DNA of 64,000 nt, taken from assembly GCA_947311845.1 (NCBI GenBank), contig CAMZMU010000048.1, positions 24,322,431-24,386,430 of the forward strand. Reading direction: 5' to 3'. Each line of letters opens with the position of its first letter. Position 1 is the stretch's first letter. The position numbers and the translations under genes were made by a program. Below are positions 20,896 to 31,277 of this stretch, in pieces. This DNA is from Poa pratensis (lineage: Eukaryota > Streptophyta > Magnoliopsida > Poales > Poaceae). Below the pieces are notes generated by a model. The model was not told the origin of the DNA and ran no database searches. It worked only from the letters and a program-made list of their open reading frames with translations.

Positions 20896-23800
20896 TCACG
20901 CTTTGGCTTCAGGAGCCGGGTCACGGGGAGGAGAGCCGGTTGGTTGATCTTCGACGGTCTTTGCCGGGTCTTCTTCTTCTTCGGCGGCCGCCGGGTTAGC
21001 CTCTGGCTCCTTGGTCTCGTCGGTTTCTTTGGCCTTGGTCTTGCGCCGGGTGATTTTTCGAAGTGGCTGGAAGAAGGTTTCATCATCTTCTTCAGCTATC
21101 GCCCGTGACGGAGGAGGAATAACTGGCGTAGAGGAGCTGGGAGCAGTGGAGGTACCAGGAGCATTCTTTGCCGGGTCAATAGAATCCTTATAGCTTTGGA
21201 GGAGATCGACGCGTTGTGGCTCGTCATCCATGATCTCTTCATCATTCTCATTATATCCAAGCTGTAAGGTGGTGAGCTTCATCTTGCTGGCAATAACAGT
21301 GGCAACATGCCGGGTTTGCTTCACAACCCGGGCATAGCACTTCTTATCAAACTCCTTGCCATCAGTGTCAAACTGAGGAAAGCCCTTCATCAGTGGAGCC
21401 GGGTTTAGCTGGGGATGGTAGGCCTTTGCCAAGGCAAGACCTCGCATCACCCCGGCCCTGCAAGCTGATCTCTTGAGCAGATGGATCCATTGCGGCATTG
21501 TTGACAGATGCCCAAGGACTTCAGTGTACTTGCTTGGCGGGTTCTCCCAGAGCCTAGCGGCTTTGATGACCTCGCAGCTGCCAAAGTACAGCTGACGGGT
21601 CAGCGTGTACATGCATTTGATCTTCTCTGCAGCGGTTTTGCGGAGGTTACCATCACGAGGGCCTGTGTAAGAAAAAGTGGAGTAATGAAATTTCAAAAAC
21701 CGGGTCTGTTTGATCAGTTTAGGTTGAAATTCAAGGAGTAGTGCTTACCCACTAAAGATTCAACCATTGAGGTGATCATTCTTTTTAGCCGGGTCAGCTC
21801 GTTGTTGGTTTCATCCAGCTGCTTCTGCAGGGTCTCCTGTTGCTCCTGGAAGTTCTCCTCGTTCTCCTGCATGTCCTTCTTCAGATCGGAGTTTTCTTGT
21901 GTCAAGGCAGTAATCTTTTCCTCCAAGGCCTGGAGTTGAGCTGAGTGATTAGCCCGGGTCTCAGATTCAGTCTTGGCAGCGTCAGCAAGCCGGGTAATCT
22001 CAGCTGGGCCTTGGCATGGTCTTCCTGTTAAGATGCAAAAAATTATGTTAGTCCCAGGTCGCCGCAGGCGTGCAACCCGGCACTTGGGGGCTACTCATTT
22101 GAAGTTCAATTGTTCAACGTAATAAAGAAGTCCCAGGTTGCTGCAGGCACACAACCCGGCACTTGGGGGCTACAGTGTTCAAAGTTTGATGTGAAATGAG
22201 TAAGTTTTAAATGATGGAAGTTTTTTAGTCCCAGGTTGCTGTAAACAGACAACCCGGCACTTGGGGGCTACAGGTTTGAAGTTTTTTCCTAAGGAATGCG
22301 TATTGAAAGCACCAAGCTCATCACAAGTGATGAACTTAGAGCTTGGGGGCTACTCAGGGTATAGTTATGCAAGAAAATATATAGGCAAGAAGTAAAAATG
22401 GGTACCTCATATCGTTTTTGGATCAGGGCGACCAGTTCTGTCTCCAGGGTCTTGTGTTGAGCTAGGCGAGAAAAATATTCATCGCAAAGTGCTGGAACAG
22501 ACATGGTGTCAGAGCCGGTGAGTTTGAGGAGGAAGCCGGGTTCTTGTTCTTGGCAGGAGTTGCCGGGTCAGCATCTGGGGCTGGCACCTTGGCCAGAGTC
22601 TCAGGAGCACTTTGTACTGGAACGTGCCGGGTCCAGTAACCTGCACTTCATCTTCTTTGTCCCAGAGCCTAACCCGGGCGATGAGCAGCTGGCGAGGATT
22701 CTGGCACCGGGTCAACAACATTTTTTGGAGAAGCCGCGGGGGTTGCTTGCTCCCTTGGCTCGTCCTTGTCCTCTGGTTCTCTATATGTGCCTCCATAGGA
22801 GAAGGTTCTGTGGTTGCTGGAGGAGGGGATGCCGCGGGAGGAGATTCCGGGTCTTCTTCCATAAAAGCCCTGGCACTGGAACAAAATAATGTCTTAGTTA
22901 AAAAGAATGGGACAGTGAAGTATAAAGGTATGGAAAAGATATGAGAAGTATTTCTAACCCGGTGTTGATCGGGAAATCCTCGGGTGTGCTAACACCATCC
23001 GAGGAAGAATCTGACAAACGAGATGGTTTAGGAACCCGGATCTTGCCAGCTAAAGGGAACTGTTTGCTGGGCGTCTTCTGGATGGATTTGGCCCAGCTTG
23101 ATAAAGAGCGTTGAGGGATACCTGGGCTCAGGGAAGCTTCGCTTGTAGAAGACCGGGTTCGGCGTCTCTTGTTCGCCTCAGCCTCCTTCTCAGCCTCCTT
23201 TTCCTGTGGTTGTGCTTAAGTTTAAGATGAGTTCATCATGAAGATTGAGAAAAGAGAATGTGGTACCTTGGCAATGGTGGCCCGGGTCCTCTTCTGAGTT
23301 GGAGCTGCAGTAACTTGGGGACCCGGCGCTACGTCAGAAGCCGGGTCTGTGGGGCCTGGAATAAAATTTGCTGGTTGTCAGTAGAGGTGTCCTTGTTGGG
23401 GACTTCGTTGTTAATCAACTGGAGGAAGAGCCGGCCTACGGAGTCAAGCTCACCTTCTTCTTCTTGTTCATCGTCTTCACTTTCTGTGTCCTCTCCGTCA
23501 GGAGAGGATGTTGGGGTAAAATCCACGCTCCACCATTTGGAGTCCTGAGAAAAAGCAGTCACGATAAATAACAGTCTATGGATGAGTTTGCCGGGTTAAA
23601 GTAAACAAGATGGATTGAGTGTTAGTTTTACCGTGGGGGGTTTGTTCTTGGCACTAAATGGGGCGAGCCCGTTCAGTGCAATGGCGTCTTTCTTCTCGCC
23701 AAGTAGTCTCTTGGCATTCTTCACAAGTTGATCATCAGTGAGCGTCATCTCTGAGTAACGCATATTGTCTGTGGTTTCGCCAGTGTACTGGCAAATTAGC

Positions 23801-24603
23801 CGGGTCCTGATGCTGAGTGGCTGGATGAACCAACCGATCCAGCACTTGACCAGATCTGTTCCCTTGAGACCATGGGCGAGTAAAGCTCTGGCCCGGCGAA
23901 GAATGGGCTCGAGCTTGACCCGCTCGGCGTCATCTGCATAACTGTTCATCTTGGCGTCATATGTTAAACCCGAGTTTCGGAAAGCCGGGTAACGGGCATC
24001 GTCAGATTCTGGAGAGGTGTCTTGGCAGTAAAAATATGTGTTTTGCCACCCCTTGGGGTGGCTGGCTAGAAGGAGAGCCGGGAAATCGCACTCCCTTCGG
24101 CGCTGGATTGCAACTCCCCCATATGGAAGTACTTGATCCTTGCGGGAGGGGTTGCAGTAGAAAAACTCAAGGAAAGCTCGAGGCTTGGAGCCATTTGCAA
24201 ATAATCTTCGCAGAACACCACATAGTTACTGATGTTCAGCATGGAGTTGGGCGCGATGTCTTGAGGCCTAAGGCCGTAGTACTTCAAGACCCGGCGAAAA
24301 AACAGGGAACCCGGGGGGCGAAGGCCGCGCTGAACGTGGTCGAGGAAAACCACCACTTCACCTTCCTTGGGGCTGGGGCGGATTTCTTCTCCAGCAGCAC
24401 GCCATTGGATCTCATCCTTTGGAGGAGCTCGCCGCAATTCACATATTCCTGCAGCATCAAGGTCGTCACTGTGGATTTGGTCCAGTTGACCTGAGTAGCA
24501 GCAGGGGCGGCGGAGCCAGATGCACCGGCGTGGCGCTGTGGGGCTTCTTCGCGAGCTTCTTCGCCGCGCGGGGAGCTCCGGCCTTGGTTTTGTCCTTCAC
24601 CAT
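20896..24603 (-). pseudogene. Antisense multi-exon gene with Transposase_28-type domain
   Basis: Runs opposite to gag-pol. The likely start is ATG at 24603 (MVKDKTKAGAPRAAKKLAKK). The piece at 24066-24437 carries VVVFLDHVQRGLRPPGSLF and YVVFCEDYLQM, which match the plant 'putative gypsy type transposon' domain (Pfam Transposase_28). Further exons: 23596-23949, a proline/glutamate-rich linker, a coiled coil (EENFQEQQETLQKQLDETN, 21714-21926) and the C-terminal 20896-21696 piece ending in PAPEAKA. Candidate GT-AG introns on the minus strand lie at about 23628-23547, 23265-23202, 22960-22882 and 21747-21664. Some frame breaks occur in the first exons. Related antisense genes are known in Grande/RIRE2-type elements. 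Their function is unknown; a role in regulating the element is speculation. Confidence 0.75.
22049..22354 (-). repeat. Four imperfect tandem repeats in an antisense-gene intron
   Basis: Units with GTCCCAGGT...GCACTTGGGGGCTAC recur at about 22050, 22128, 22227 and (more diverged) 22310, spaced about 80-100 bases. They lie between coiled-coil and upstream exons of the antisense gene and resemble the GGGGGCTAC that precedes the 3' LTR. Confidence 0.75.
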
Positions 24604-25284
24604 GGCTGGGAAGCTTCGAGGTTCTCTGAGCGCAACAATGGAGGTGTGAAACCCTAGTTCTAGATGTGGATACGTGGAGAGGGAAATGCGAAGCAAATCT
24701 GGACGAGATTCAAGTTGAAATCAAGTGCGGAGCACGGATGTGTGGGATAAACGTACCTGTAGATCTTCTTGCAGGAGATTGAGAGCTCGATTTGAGATTG
24801 GATCCGCAGCTGCTACAGTGCGCGCGTGAGGAAGAAGATGAACTCGGTGGGGAAAAATGACCGTGGTGTCTCCTGGCCTTCTATTTATAGGCGCAGTGAA
24901 AACCCTAGGGGTGTTGTGGTAAAAAGTGAAGAGATAAGGATCTTTGACTAAAAGTCAACGACAAACAGAATGAGATAATTACGGAGTATTAAATGATAAG
25001 ATCGCGATTAAATGGATAAGGATGGAGTTATAGTTGGGAGATAGTTTTCGCTAAGTGCTGAAAGTGAAACCCGGGCGTCGGAACCCGGCAAGGATTAACC
25101 GGGTTACGGCGTGAACCGCCAAAGAAACTGGCCAAGTAAAGAAAAGAGGCATGTTCTAATGTTAGATTTGTTATCTGTTGTCTTATGTTTCAGGTGATTA
25201 ACCCGGCTGGCCAGGATATCAGCTCTGTTCAAAGAAGTAATATTCAAGAATAAGAAGCCGAGCATGCCAACCTGGCAACCAGGT

Positions 25285-25299
25285 TAATCTGGGGGCTAC
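25285..25299 (+). other. Polypurine-like tract before 3' LTR
   Basis: TAATCTGGGGGCTAC directly abuts the 3' LTR start and should prime plus-strand synthesis. It is G-rich rather than fully purine. Confidence 0.55.
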
Positions 25300-25881
25300 T
25301 GATGGGGGGATGATAACCCGGTAGGCCCATGAAGAGGGAAGCATGACCCGCCAGGCAGGAGGCCCGGCCAGGCCAGCTAACCATCAGCATGGGCCGGGTT
25401 ATGTTGCTGGGCCAGAGGCTTTGGCGGTAACCCGGTTCAGGAAGGGAAGTTTCTAGAAGACCAGAGGCGGTTCGTGACTTGGAGGATACGAAGGCTAGAA
25501 GAGCTAGAATAGGATTCCGAGTCTGGGTAGAGCCCGGGTTCGTATTGTAAAGTGCCAGGAGACCCGGTAGTCTATATAAGCCGGTCCTGAGCCCTAGTTG
25601 AGAGAGAACTTTACGATCCAAGCTTAGGCGAGAGAACCACCGAAGAAACAACACCTTGTAACCTAGATCGAGATCCGGCTCTGTTGTCGTAGCCGGGTTA
25701 TCGAGATCGAGATCAATAACAAGATAGCAGGAAGTAGGTCTTTATCTCCAATGGAGAGGCCGAACCTGGGTAAACCTTTTGTCCCTGCAATGCTAAACAA
25801 TCTCCCAGACGCTAGTGTCGCCTTGCCCATCAACTCAAGCTACCCCAAAGTAGCATCTGCCGTGTTATCTACCCCACGACA
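25300..25881 (+). repeat. 3' LTR of the gypsy element
   Basis: 582 bp, matching 12578-13161. The visible differences are one inserted G after TATATAA and a few deleted bases near 25640-25660. Ends CCCCACGACA before TSD CCTTG. Confidence 0.96.
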
Positions 25882-25946
25882 CCTTGGATCTCTAGCGCTG
25901 CCGCCATGCCCTCAGTCAGATCCATCATTTACTTGAGGGTGGCGGC

Positions 25947-26327
25947 TGTTGGATCAGCCACAGGATGAACACACACGAAGGTGGACTCTGAACCCTGAAT
26001 CTCTGTCAATGAACACACAGAAACACACAGAGACAGAGAGGTTTTTGCGACGCGCAAGTTCTTGCGTCTTTTCTGTTCTCTCCTTTTATTCCAGGCACAC
26101 GACGTCGTAGCGATCGTGACCGATTCCTAAGCTGTCCACGATCCACTTTTTCCGCGCTATCCCACGGAGTCGATCGTGCACAGGTTTACAACTGAACGAA
26201 ACGGAAACTAAGAACCTCCACGTGAACTAGCACGCGTCAGGCTTATTCCTAACAACTTTGACACAAACAACGTGTCAGGCTAAAACTGGAAATAACGAAG
26301 TAACTTGACAACTTGATCAACCTAACA
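25947..26327 (-). repeat. 3' LTR of copia element (left)
   Basis: 381 bp, TG...CA. On the minus strand a purine tract (CAAGGGAGAGAA, 26328-26339) abuts it as the polypurine tract. Confidence 0.95.
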
Positions 26328-26351
26328 TTCTCTCCCTTGATCTGGTTGTCT

Positions 26352-27785
26352 TCAAGTCATCTCCTTCATGCCAATTGCACTCCTCAGTTCCTGAAACCTT
26401 GCTCTCCCGAGCGACTTAGTCAGGATATCAGGTAACTGGTCTTCAGTTCTAACATGTGTCATGTCGATCTTCCCAGCCTCCACATTTTCCCTCACAAAGT
26501 GATATCTAATGTCAATGTGCTTACTGCAATCATGGAAAACTGGGTTTTTACTCAGTGCAATAGCAGATTGATTGTCCACCTTCAGCTTCACTGTTTTTGG
26601 CTCCAAACTCTGCATCTCAGCTAGCAGCCTTGCCAACCAAATGCCCTGACAAGTAGCTGATGTGGCTGCCATGTATTCTGCTTCACAAGATGAAATGGCA
26701 ACCACTTTCTGTTTCTGTGATGACCATGAAACGGGGCTAGTGCCAAGGTAGAAGAGAAAACCCGAGGTACTCTTCCTATCATCCACATCACCACCATGAT
26801 CACTGTCACAGTAACCTGTCAGTCGCAGCTCCCTTCCCCTTGCATAGCAGCAGCCATAGTTCAGGGTTCCTTTCACGTATCTGAGAATGTGTTTCACGGC
26901 ATTCATATGATCTGTGGTTGGTCTCTCCATATGCCTGCCGACGATGCCAACCGAGTAACACAAGTCAGGCCTTGTGTGCAATAGATAGCGAAGACTGCCC
27001 ACCACACTTCTGTAATGAGTGTTGTCCACTGCCTCGGCTGTACTAGTCTTGGATAATTTTAGACGTGGCTCCATAGGCGTCTGACAAGGATTACAGTCCT
27101 TCATTCCACACCTTTCCAAGATCTTGGTGGCATATGCAGTCTGGTTGATGTAGATGCCTTGAGAGCTTTGCTTTACCTCAATTCCGAGATAGTAACTGAG
27201 CAGGCCAAGATCACTCATGCTAAACAGAGTTTTCATCTGATCCTTGAAGGCAAGAATCCCTGTAGCACTTCTGCCAGTGATCACCAAATCATCCACATAC
27301 ACGACAACTAGTAATGCTTCACCTTTTTTCTCACGCTTGTAAAGTGCAGGTTCTGATGGACATTTCTCAAAACCAAGACCGACCAAGGTCTTGTCCAGCT
27401 TTGCATTCCATGCCCTCGGCGCTTGTCGAAGCCCATACAAAGCTTTATGCAATTTCAGCACCTTCTGCTCCTCTCCCTCAGTGACAAAACCTGCAGGCTG
27501 GGCAACATAGACTTCTTCCTCAAGTTCACCATTGAGAAATGCTGATTTTACATCCATATGATGGATTTCCCAACCTTCTTGAGCTGCCAATGCAATGAGC
27601 AGTCTCATTGTATCCAGTCTAGCAACAGGAGCAAACACTTCATCAAAGTCTACTCCATGTTTCTGAACATACCCCTTTGCAACTAGCCTGGCTTTGTGTC
27701 TCACTACCACACCTGATGAATCTCTTTTCAATTTGTAGACCCATTTGAGCCCAATAGGCCTATGTCCCTTTGGCAGATCACACAA
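26352..27785 (-). CDS. Copia reverse transcriptase and RNase H segment
   Basis: An open frame of 477 codons. It begins in the RT domain (GHRPIGLKWVYKLKRD, KARLVAKGYVQKHGVDFDE, MDVKSAFLNGELEEEVY) with catalytic VVYVDDLVITG, and continues to RNase H (LTGYCDSDHGGDVDDRKSTS, SSCEAEYMAA, HIDIRYHFVRE). It is uninterrupted to its native stop. It would copy element RNA to DNA but is cut off from upstream pol by the stop at 27786-27794. Confidence 0.95.
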   Translation of the reverse strand: MCDLPKGHRPIGLKWVYKLKRDSSGVVVRHKARLVAKGYVQKHGVDFDEVFAPVARLDTMRLLIALAAQEGWEIHHMDVKSAFLNGELEEEVYVAQPAGFVTEGEEQKVLKLHKALYGLRQAPRAWNAKLDKTLVGLGFEKCPSEPALYKREKKGEALLVVVYVDDLVITGRSATGILAFKDQMKTLFSMSDLGLLSYYLGIEVKQSSQGIYINQTAYATKILERCGMKDCNPCQTPMEPRLKLSKTSTAEAVDNTHYRSVVGSLRYLLHTRPDLCYSVGIVGRHMERPTTDHMNAVKHILRYVKGTLNYGCCYARGRELRLTGYCDSDHGGDVDDRKSTSGFLFYLGTSPVSWSSQKQKVVAISSCEAEYMAATSATCQGIWLARLLAEMQSLEPKTVKLKVDNQSAIALSKNPVFHDCSKHIDIRYHFVRENVEAGKIDMTHVRTEDQLPDILTKSLGRARFQELRSAIGMKEMT

Positions 27786-27788
27786 GCT

Positions 27789-28616
27789 CTAGGTCTTGTT
27801 GCTGACGATGGAATCCATTTCTTCCCTCATTGCTTTCTGCCAGCACACTTGTTTTTCAGCTTCAGCAAATGTGCTTGGTTCCTCAATTCCCAAGAGACAC
27901 AGCCCGGAGTATGCAGCGTCGACCTCTGTGGTTTCTGCATAAATTTCGTCCAGTGGTCTCTTCCCTTGAGGACCCCGCGATGGTTCAGACCAAGGGCTCC
28001 CAACAGTGTTCACTGTCCCCGGTGTAGACTGCACCGGTGAGGCAGGTATGGGTGTCGACGATCCAAGAGAGAAAGGAATGGTACTAGCATCACCAGAGTG
28101 ACGCTTCCTTCCGGTCTGAAGTGGTGCTCCAGGTGCAACTGAAGCTGCTCCTTTTTCTGTCGCCGTGGGTGTTGCCGGCTCTGCTACCGCAGCAGAGGAA
28201 CTACCCGATTCTCCTGCCAAGGCAGAGTCTGCAGCTGTATCTGTCTGCCGTGCCGGATAGTGAATAGTGAACGAGGTTTCTGAATTTTCTATGACAGTGT
28301 TTACCTCCCAATTCCAGCATCTATCCTCCTCAAATATCACATCACGGGATACCACTAACTTCTTCCTCTCCGGATCATACAAACGGTAAGCCTTTGAACC
28401 TTGCTCATATCCAATGAAAATCATTTGTGAGCTTCTATCTGACAGTTTGTTCTGGCCTAGCCCTACCCTCTTTACATGAGCCACACATCCAAAGGTGCGT
28501 AGATGGTGCACAACAGGTTTCTTCTCATGCCACGCTTGATACGGAGTCATGGCTTTCACACTTTTGGTTGGGGATCGATTCAGCAGATACACTGCAGTAG
28601 CAACGGCCTCTCCCAA
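27789..28616 (-). pseudogene. Copia integrase C-terminus and linker
   Basis: Continues the integrase after a frame change near 28615: VYLLNRSPTKSVKAMTPYQA, HLRTFGCVAHVKR, MIFIGYEQGSKAYRLYDPE, then a serine/proline/alanine-rich linker, and ends in an in-frame TAG just before the RT frame. The TAG falls where the frame otherwise continues directly into RT. Confidence 0.9.
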
Positions 28617-29440
28617 AACCTTGCAGGCACACCCATGCTTTTTAACAGGCTTCTAGCCATGCCAACCACCGTTTGGTTCCTTCTCTCTACGACACCATTC
28701 TGCTGTGGTGTATATGGGGCAGTGAGGTAATGCTTGATGCCTTTATCTTCACAGTAGCTGACAAAGGCATTTGAAGTAAACTCTCCCCCACGGTCAGTTC
28801 TGACAACCTTCAGTTTGAGGTTTTTATCTGCCTCAGCTGCTATCTGAATCCTCCTAAGGGCATTGAGGGCTTCATCCTTTGTACTGAGCAGGGCTACCCA
28901 CATAAACCGGGAATAATCATCAACCACCAGGAGGAAGTATCGCTTGCCTCCGGGTGTAGCAGGTTCAATAGGCCCACACAGATCACCATGGAACAGCTGC
29001 AGGTGTTGTGTTGCACGGTGGCTGCTCTGAGAGAGAAAAGGGATCCGACGTTGCTTTGCAACCATGCTTCCATCACACACTTGCTCAACCTGCTCCAGAA
29101 CCGGCATGCCCTCGACCATGCCCTCTGCTGCAAGTGACCGGAGCGAGCGAAAATTCACATGGCCATATCTCATATGCTAAAGCCAGGACACATCCTTTGC
29201 ATGTGTCAGCAGACAAACCGGTTCAGTCTTCGGGATGTTCAGAATATACATCCGGTTCTTGGTTCTCCTCACTCGAGCCAAGATGTTTCTCTGGCGATCA
29301 AGGACTGTCATAACGCCGTCTTCAGCAGAATACTTACAACCATTCTCATCAAGCTGACCAAGGCTAATGATGTTGTCCTTGAGCCGTGGTATGAAGTATA
29401 CGTCTGACAGTACCCGATGCTCTCCTGTGTGACACTGCAT
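28580..29440 (-). pseudogene. Copia GAG-pre-integrase and integrase core
   Basis: Two open pieces in one frame separated by a TAG at about 29175. The first (29177-29440) has VLSDVYFIPRLKDNIISLGQ and the pre-integrase region. The second has the integrase core HGDLCGPIEP, LLVVDDYSRFMWV, VVRTDRGGEFTS and YTPQQNGVVERRN, so the D,D,E triad is present. Frame is lost near 28615. Confidence 0.92.
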
Positions 29441-29488
29441 CAGAACTGAGCCTCGACCACAAATTTCAACTGCTGAGCCATCACCAAA

Positions 29489-29797
29489 TCAAACCCTTCC
29501 TTTTACTGTCCGATCTAGCTCAGCAAATTTATCTGATCTGCCTGTCATATGGTTGCTAGCCCCGGTATCCAGGTACCAGGACATGTCATGATCACCGTTC
29601 AGTTTCGGGATCACCTTCTCCTCGTTGAGGAATACCTGTTCCTCTGTTCCAGGCTCTGACGCGACCAACTCACAAGTCTGCATCATCAGGAGCGTTGGAT
29701 CATCATCTTCTTTCTCAGCAAGATTTACCTTCTCTCGCTTGGGCTTCGGACAGTCTGACTGAAAATGACCCATGTCATTGCAGTTGTAGCACCTCAC
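29489..29797 (-). pseudogene. Copia Gag zinc knuckle and protease
   Basis: Starts with the CCHC knuckle CYNCNDMGHFQSDC, which binds element RNA, followed by the aspartic protease active site WYLDTGASNHMTG. It ends in a premature TGA at about 29488, after which the same frame continues into 29440-29177. The 29794-30237 Gag frame overlaps its start. Confidence 0.9.
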
Positions 29798-30689
29798 TTT
29801 GGAGATGTCAAATTTGCCCTTTTTTTCTGCTTGCCATACTCCTTGCCAGCCTTACCACGGTCGGCACGATCACCATTCTTCCCGGCAGAACCGCTCGAGC
29901 TCCCGGCACTATCGCTGCTCTTCTTTCCTTTCATGAGCTGCTCTAGTGCCCTGGTTACAAGCATCAGCTGCTCGTCCTTGCCACCGCCGCTGCGGCGGCG
30001 ACCTCGCTGGCTGCTCTCAAACGCCGCTAGCCTCCCCACGGCCTCAGACACTGGCATGGTGGAGAGATCGCCCCATTGCTCGATGGTGTTGACCAAGTCC
30101 GCAAACCTGTCAGGCACATCATTGAACAAGCACTCGATGACTGACTCGTCGTCGATTTTCTCACCTAGGGAACGGATCTCAGCGACGAGGGTGGTGAGCC
30201 TCTGCCCGAACACCGTGACGGTCTCACCGTCTTCCATCTGCAGCCGGTCTCGCCGTCTTCCATCTGCAGCCGGTCGAGTTGCCTCTTCAGCTGTTTCACG
30301 CGGGCCTTCTTGACGCGGTCCTCACCGACGCGCATCTGCCGAATCGCTTCCCACGCCTCGGCCGCGGTCTCGTGTTCCGCGATGGCCATGACCATGGCGT
30401 CAGGGAGAGACTGCGAGAGCGCGGTGAACGCGTCCTCGTCCCTGGCCTGGTCGTACTCGCCCTTGCCCTCGATCGCCGACCAGCAACCGAGAGTGCTCAT
30501 GATGATCTTCATCTTCACGGCCCACACGCCGTAGTTGGTGTCGGTGAGTTGAAGATAGTGCACGGGCACCCCTCCCCTGGGTGCAGCTCGAACGACGACA
30601 GCGCCTTCATCGGCGCCCTGCCTCCTGGCGGGCGTCGTGTACTTTCCGGCGCCGTTGCTGTCACTGCGATTGGGAGTGACATCCCTCAT
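29794..30689 (-). pseudogene. Copia Gag, broken by 26-bp tandem duplication
   Basis: Starts MRDVTPNRSDSNGAGKY near the primer site. It includes the UBN2/Gag-like region with VHYLQLTDTNYGVWAVKMK, AWEAIRQMRVGED and, in the second frame, FGQRLTTLVAEIRSLGE and DVPDRFADLVNTIE. A 26-base unit at 30229-30254 is repeated from 30255, shifting the frame in the middle of the protein. A second frame change joins the zinc knuckle near 29795. Confidence 0.88.
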
Positions 30690-30753
30690 CTCTGATCACC
30701 GCCTCCTCTTTGCCACCGACCTCACCGCCGCGATCGCCTCCGTGAACCCTGAG

Positions 30754-30765
30754 GCTCTGATACCA
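30754..30765 (-). promoter_or_regulatory. Primer-binding site (initiator tRNA-Met)
   Basis: On the minus strand TGGTATCAGAGC begins two bases after the 5' LTR. This is the standard plant copia primer site. Confidence 0.95.
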
Positions 30766-30767
30766 AA

Positions 30768-31148
30768 TGTTGGATCAGCCACAGGATGAACACACACAAA
30801 GGTGGACTCTGAACCCTGAATCTCTGTCAATGAACACACAGAAACACACAGAGACAGAGAGGTTTTTGCGACGCGCAAGTTCTTGCGTCTTTTCTGTTCT
30901 CTCCTTTTATTCCAGGCACACGCCGTCGTAGCGATCGTGACCGATTCCTAAGCTGTCCACGATCCACTTTTTCCGCGCCATCCCACGGAGTCGATCGTGC
31001 ACAGGTTTACAACTGAACGAAACGGAAACTAAGAACCTCCACGTGAACTAGCACGCGTCAGGCTTATTCCTAACAACTTTGACACAAACAACGTGTCAGG
31101 CTAAAACTGGAAATAACGAAGTAACTTGACAACTTGATCAACCTAACA
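30768..31148 (-). repeat. 5' LTR of copia element (right)
   Basis: 381 bp with the same ends as 25947-26327. Confidence 0.95.
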
Positions 31149-31277
31149 GCGGCGACAGCCCCAGGCGCGGTAGGACGCCTTGGCCGTCGTGAAGAGGTCC
31201 CACCCGGTCACCGTGCCGAGCGGGACCATGGGCGCTCCTCCCACCGTGGCGCCGGGCGCCAGGACGAGCGGTGCCAT

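Larger units (their letters stand above)
12578..25881 (+). mobile_element. Complete Ty3/gypsy LTR retrotransposon, Tat/Retand-like
   Basis: A 13.3-kb element bounded by LTRs of 584 and 582 bp that both run TGATGGGG...CCACGACA. The 5-bp target duplication CCTTG is perfect (12573-12577 and 25882-25886). A primer site follows the 5' LTR and G-rich GGGGGCTAC precedes the 3' LTR. Pol order is protease, RT, RNase H, integrase, which defines Ty3/gypsy; a second RNase H domain and an antisense gene before the 3' LTR point to the Tat/Retand lineage. LTRs differ by only a few indels, so insertion is recent, yet gag-pol carries one stop and several frameshifts: either it moved in trans or the indels are sequence errors. 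Confidence 0.97.
25947..31148 (-). mobile_element. Complete Ty1/copia LTR retrotransposon
   Basis: A 5.2-kb element with 381-bp LTRs, TGTTGGATCAGCC...CAACCTAACA, and perfect TSD GCGGC (25942-25946 and 31149-31153). The methionine-type primer site at the right and purine tract at the left fix minus orientation. Domain order is Gag, protease, integrase, RT, RNase H, as in copia. LTRs differ at about three substitutions, so the insertion is young, but the polyprotein has three stops, one frameshift and a short tandem duplication. Confidence 0.97.
25912..31277 (-). pseudogene. Small host ORF split by the copia insertion
   Basis: If the copia element and one GCGGC copy are removed, the minus strand reads through 31277-31149 and then 25941-25912 as a 52-codon frame: MAPLVLAPGATVGGAP, then GTVTGWDLFTTAKASYRAW, ending VNDGSD and TGA. 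Codons are GC3-rich as in grass genes. Just before the stop CAAGTAAATG could be a splice donor, so it may be a first exon. I do not recognise the protein. It could also be a chance frame in GC-rich DNA. Confidence 0.35.
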
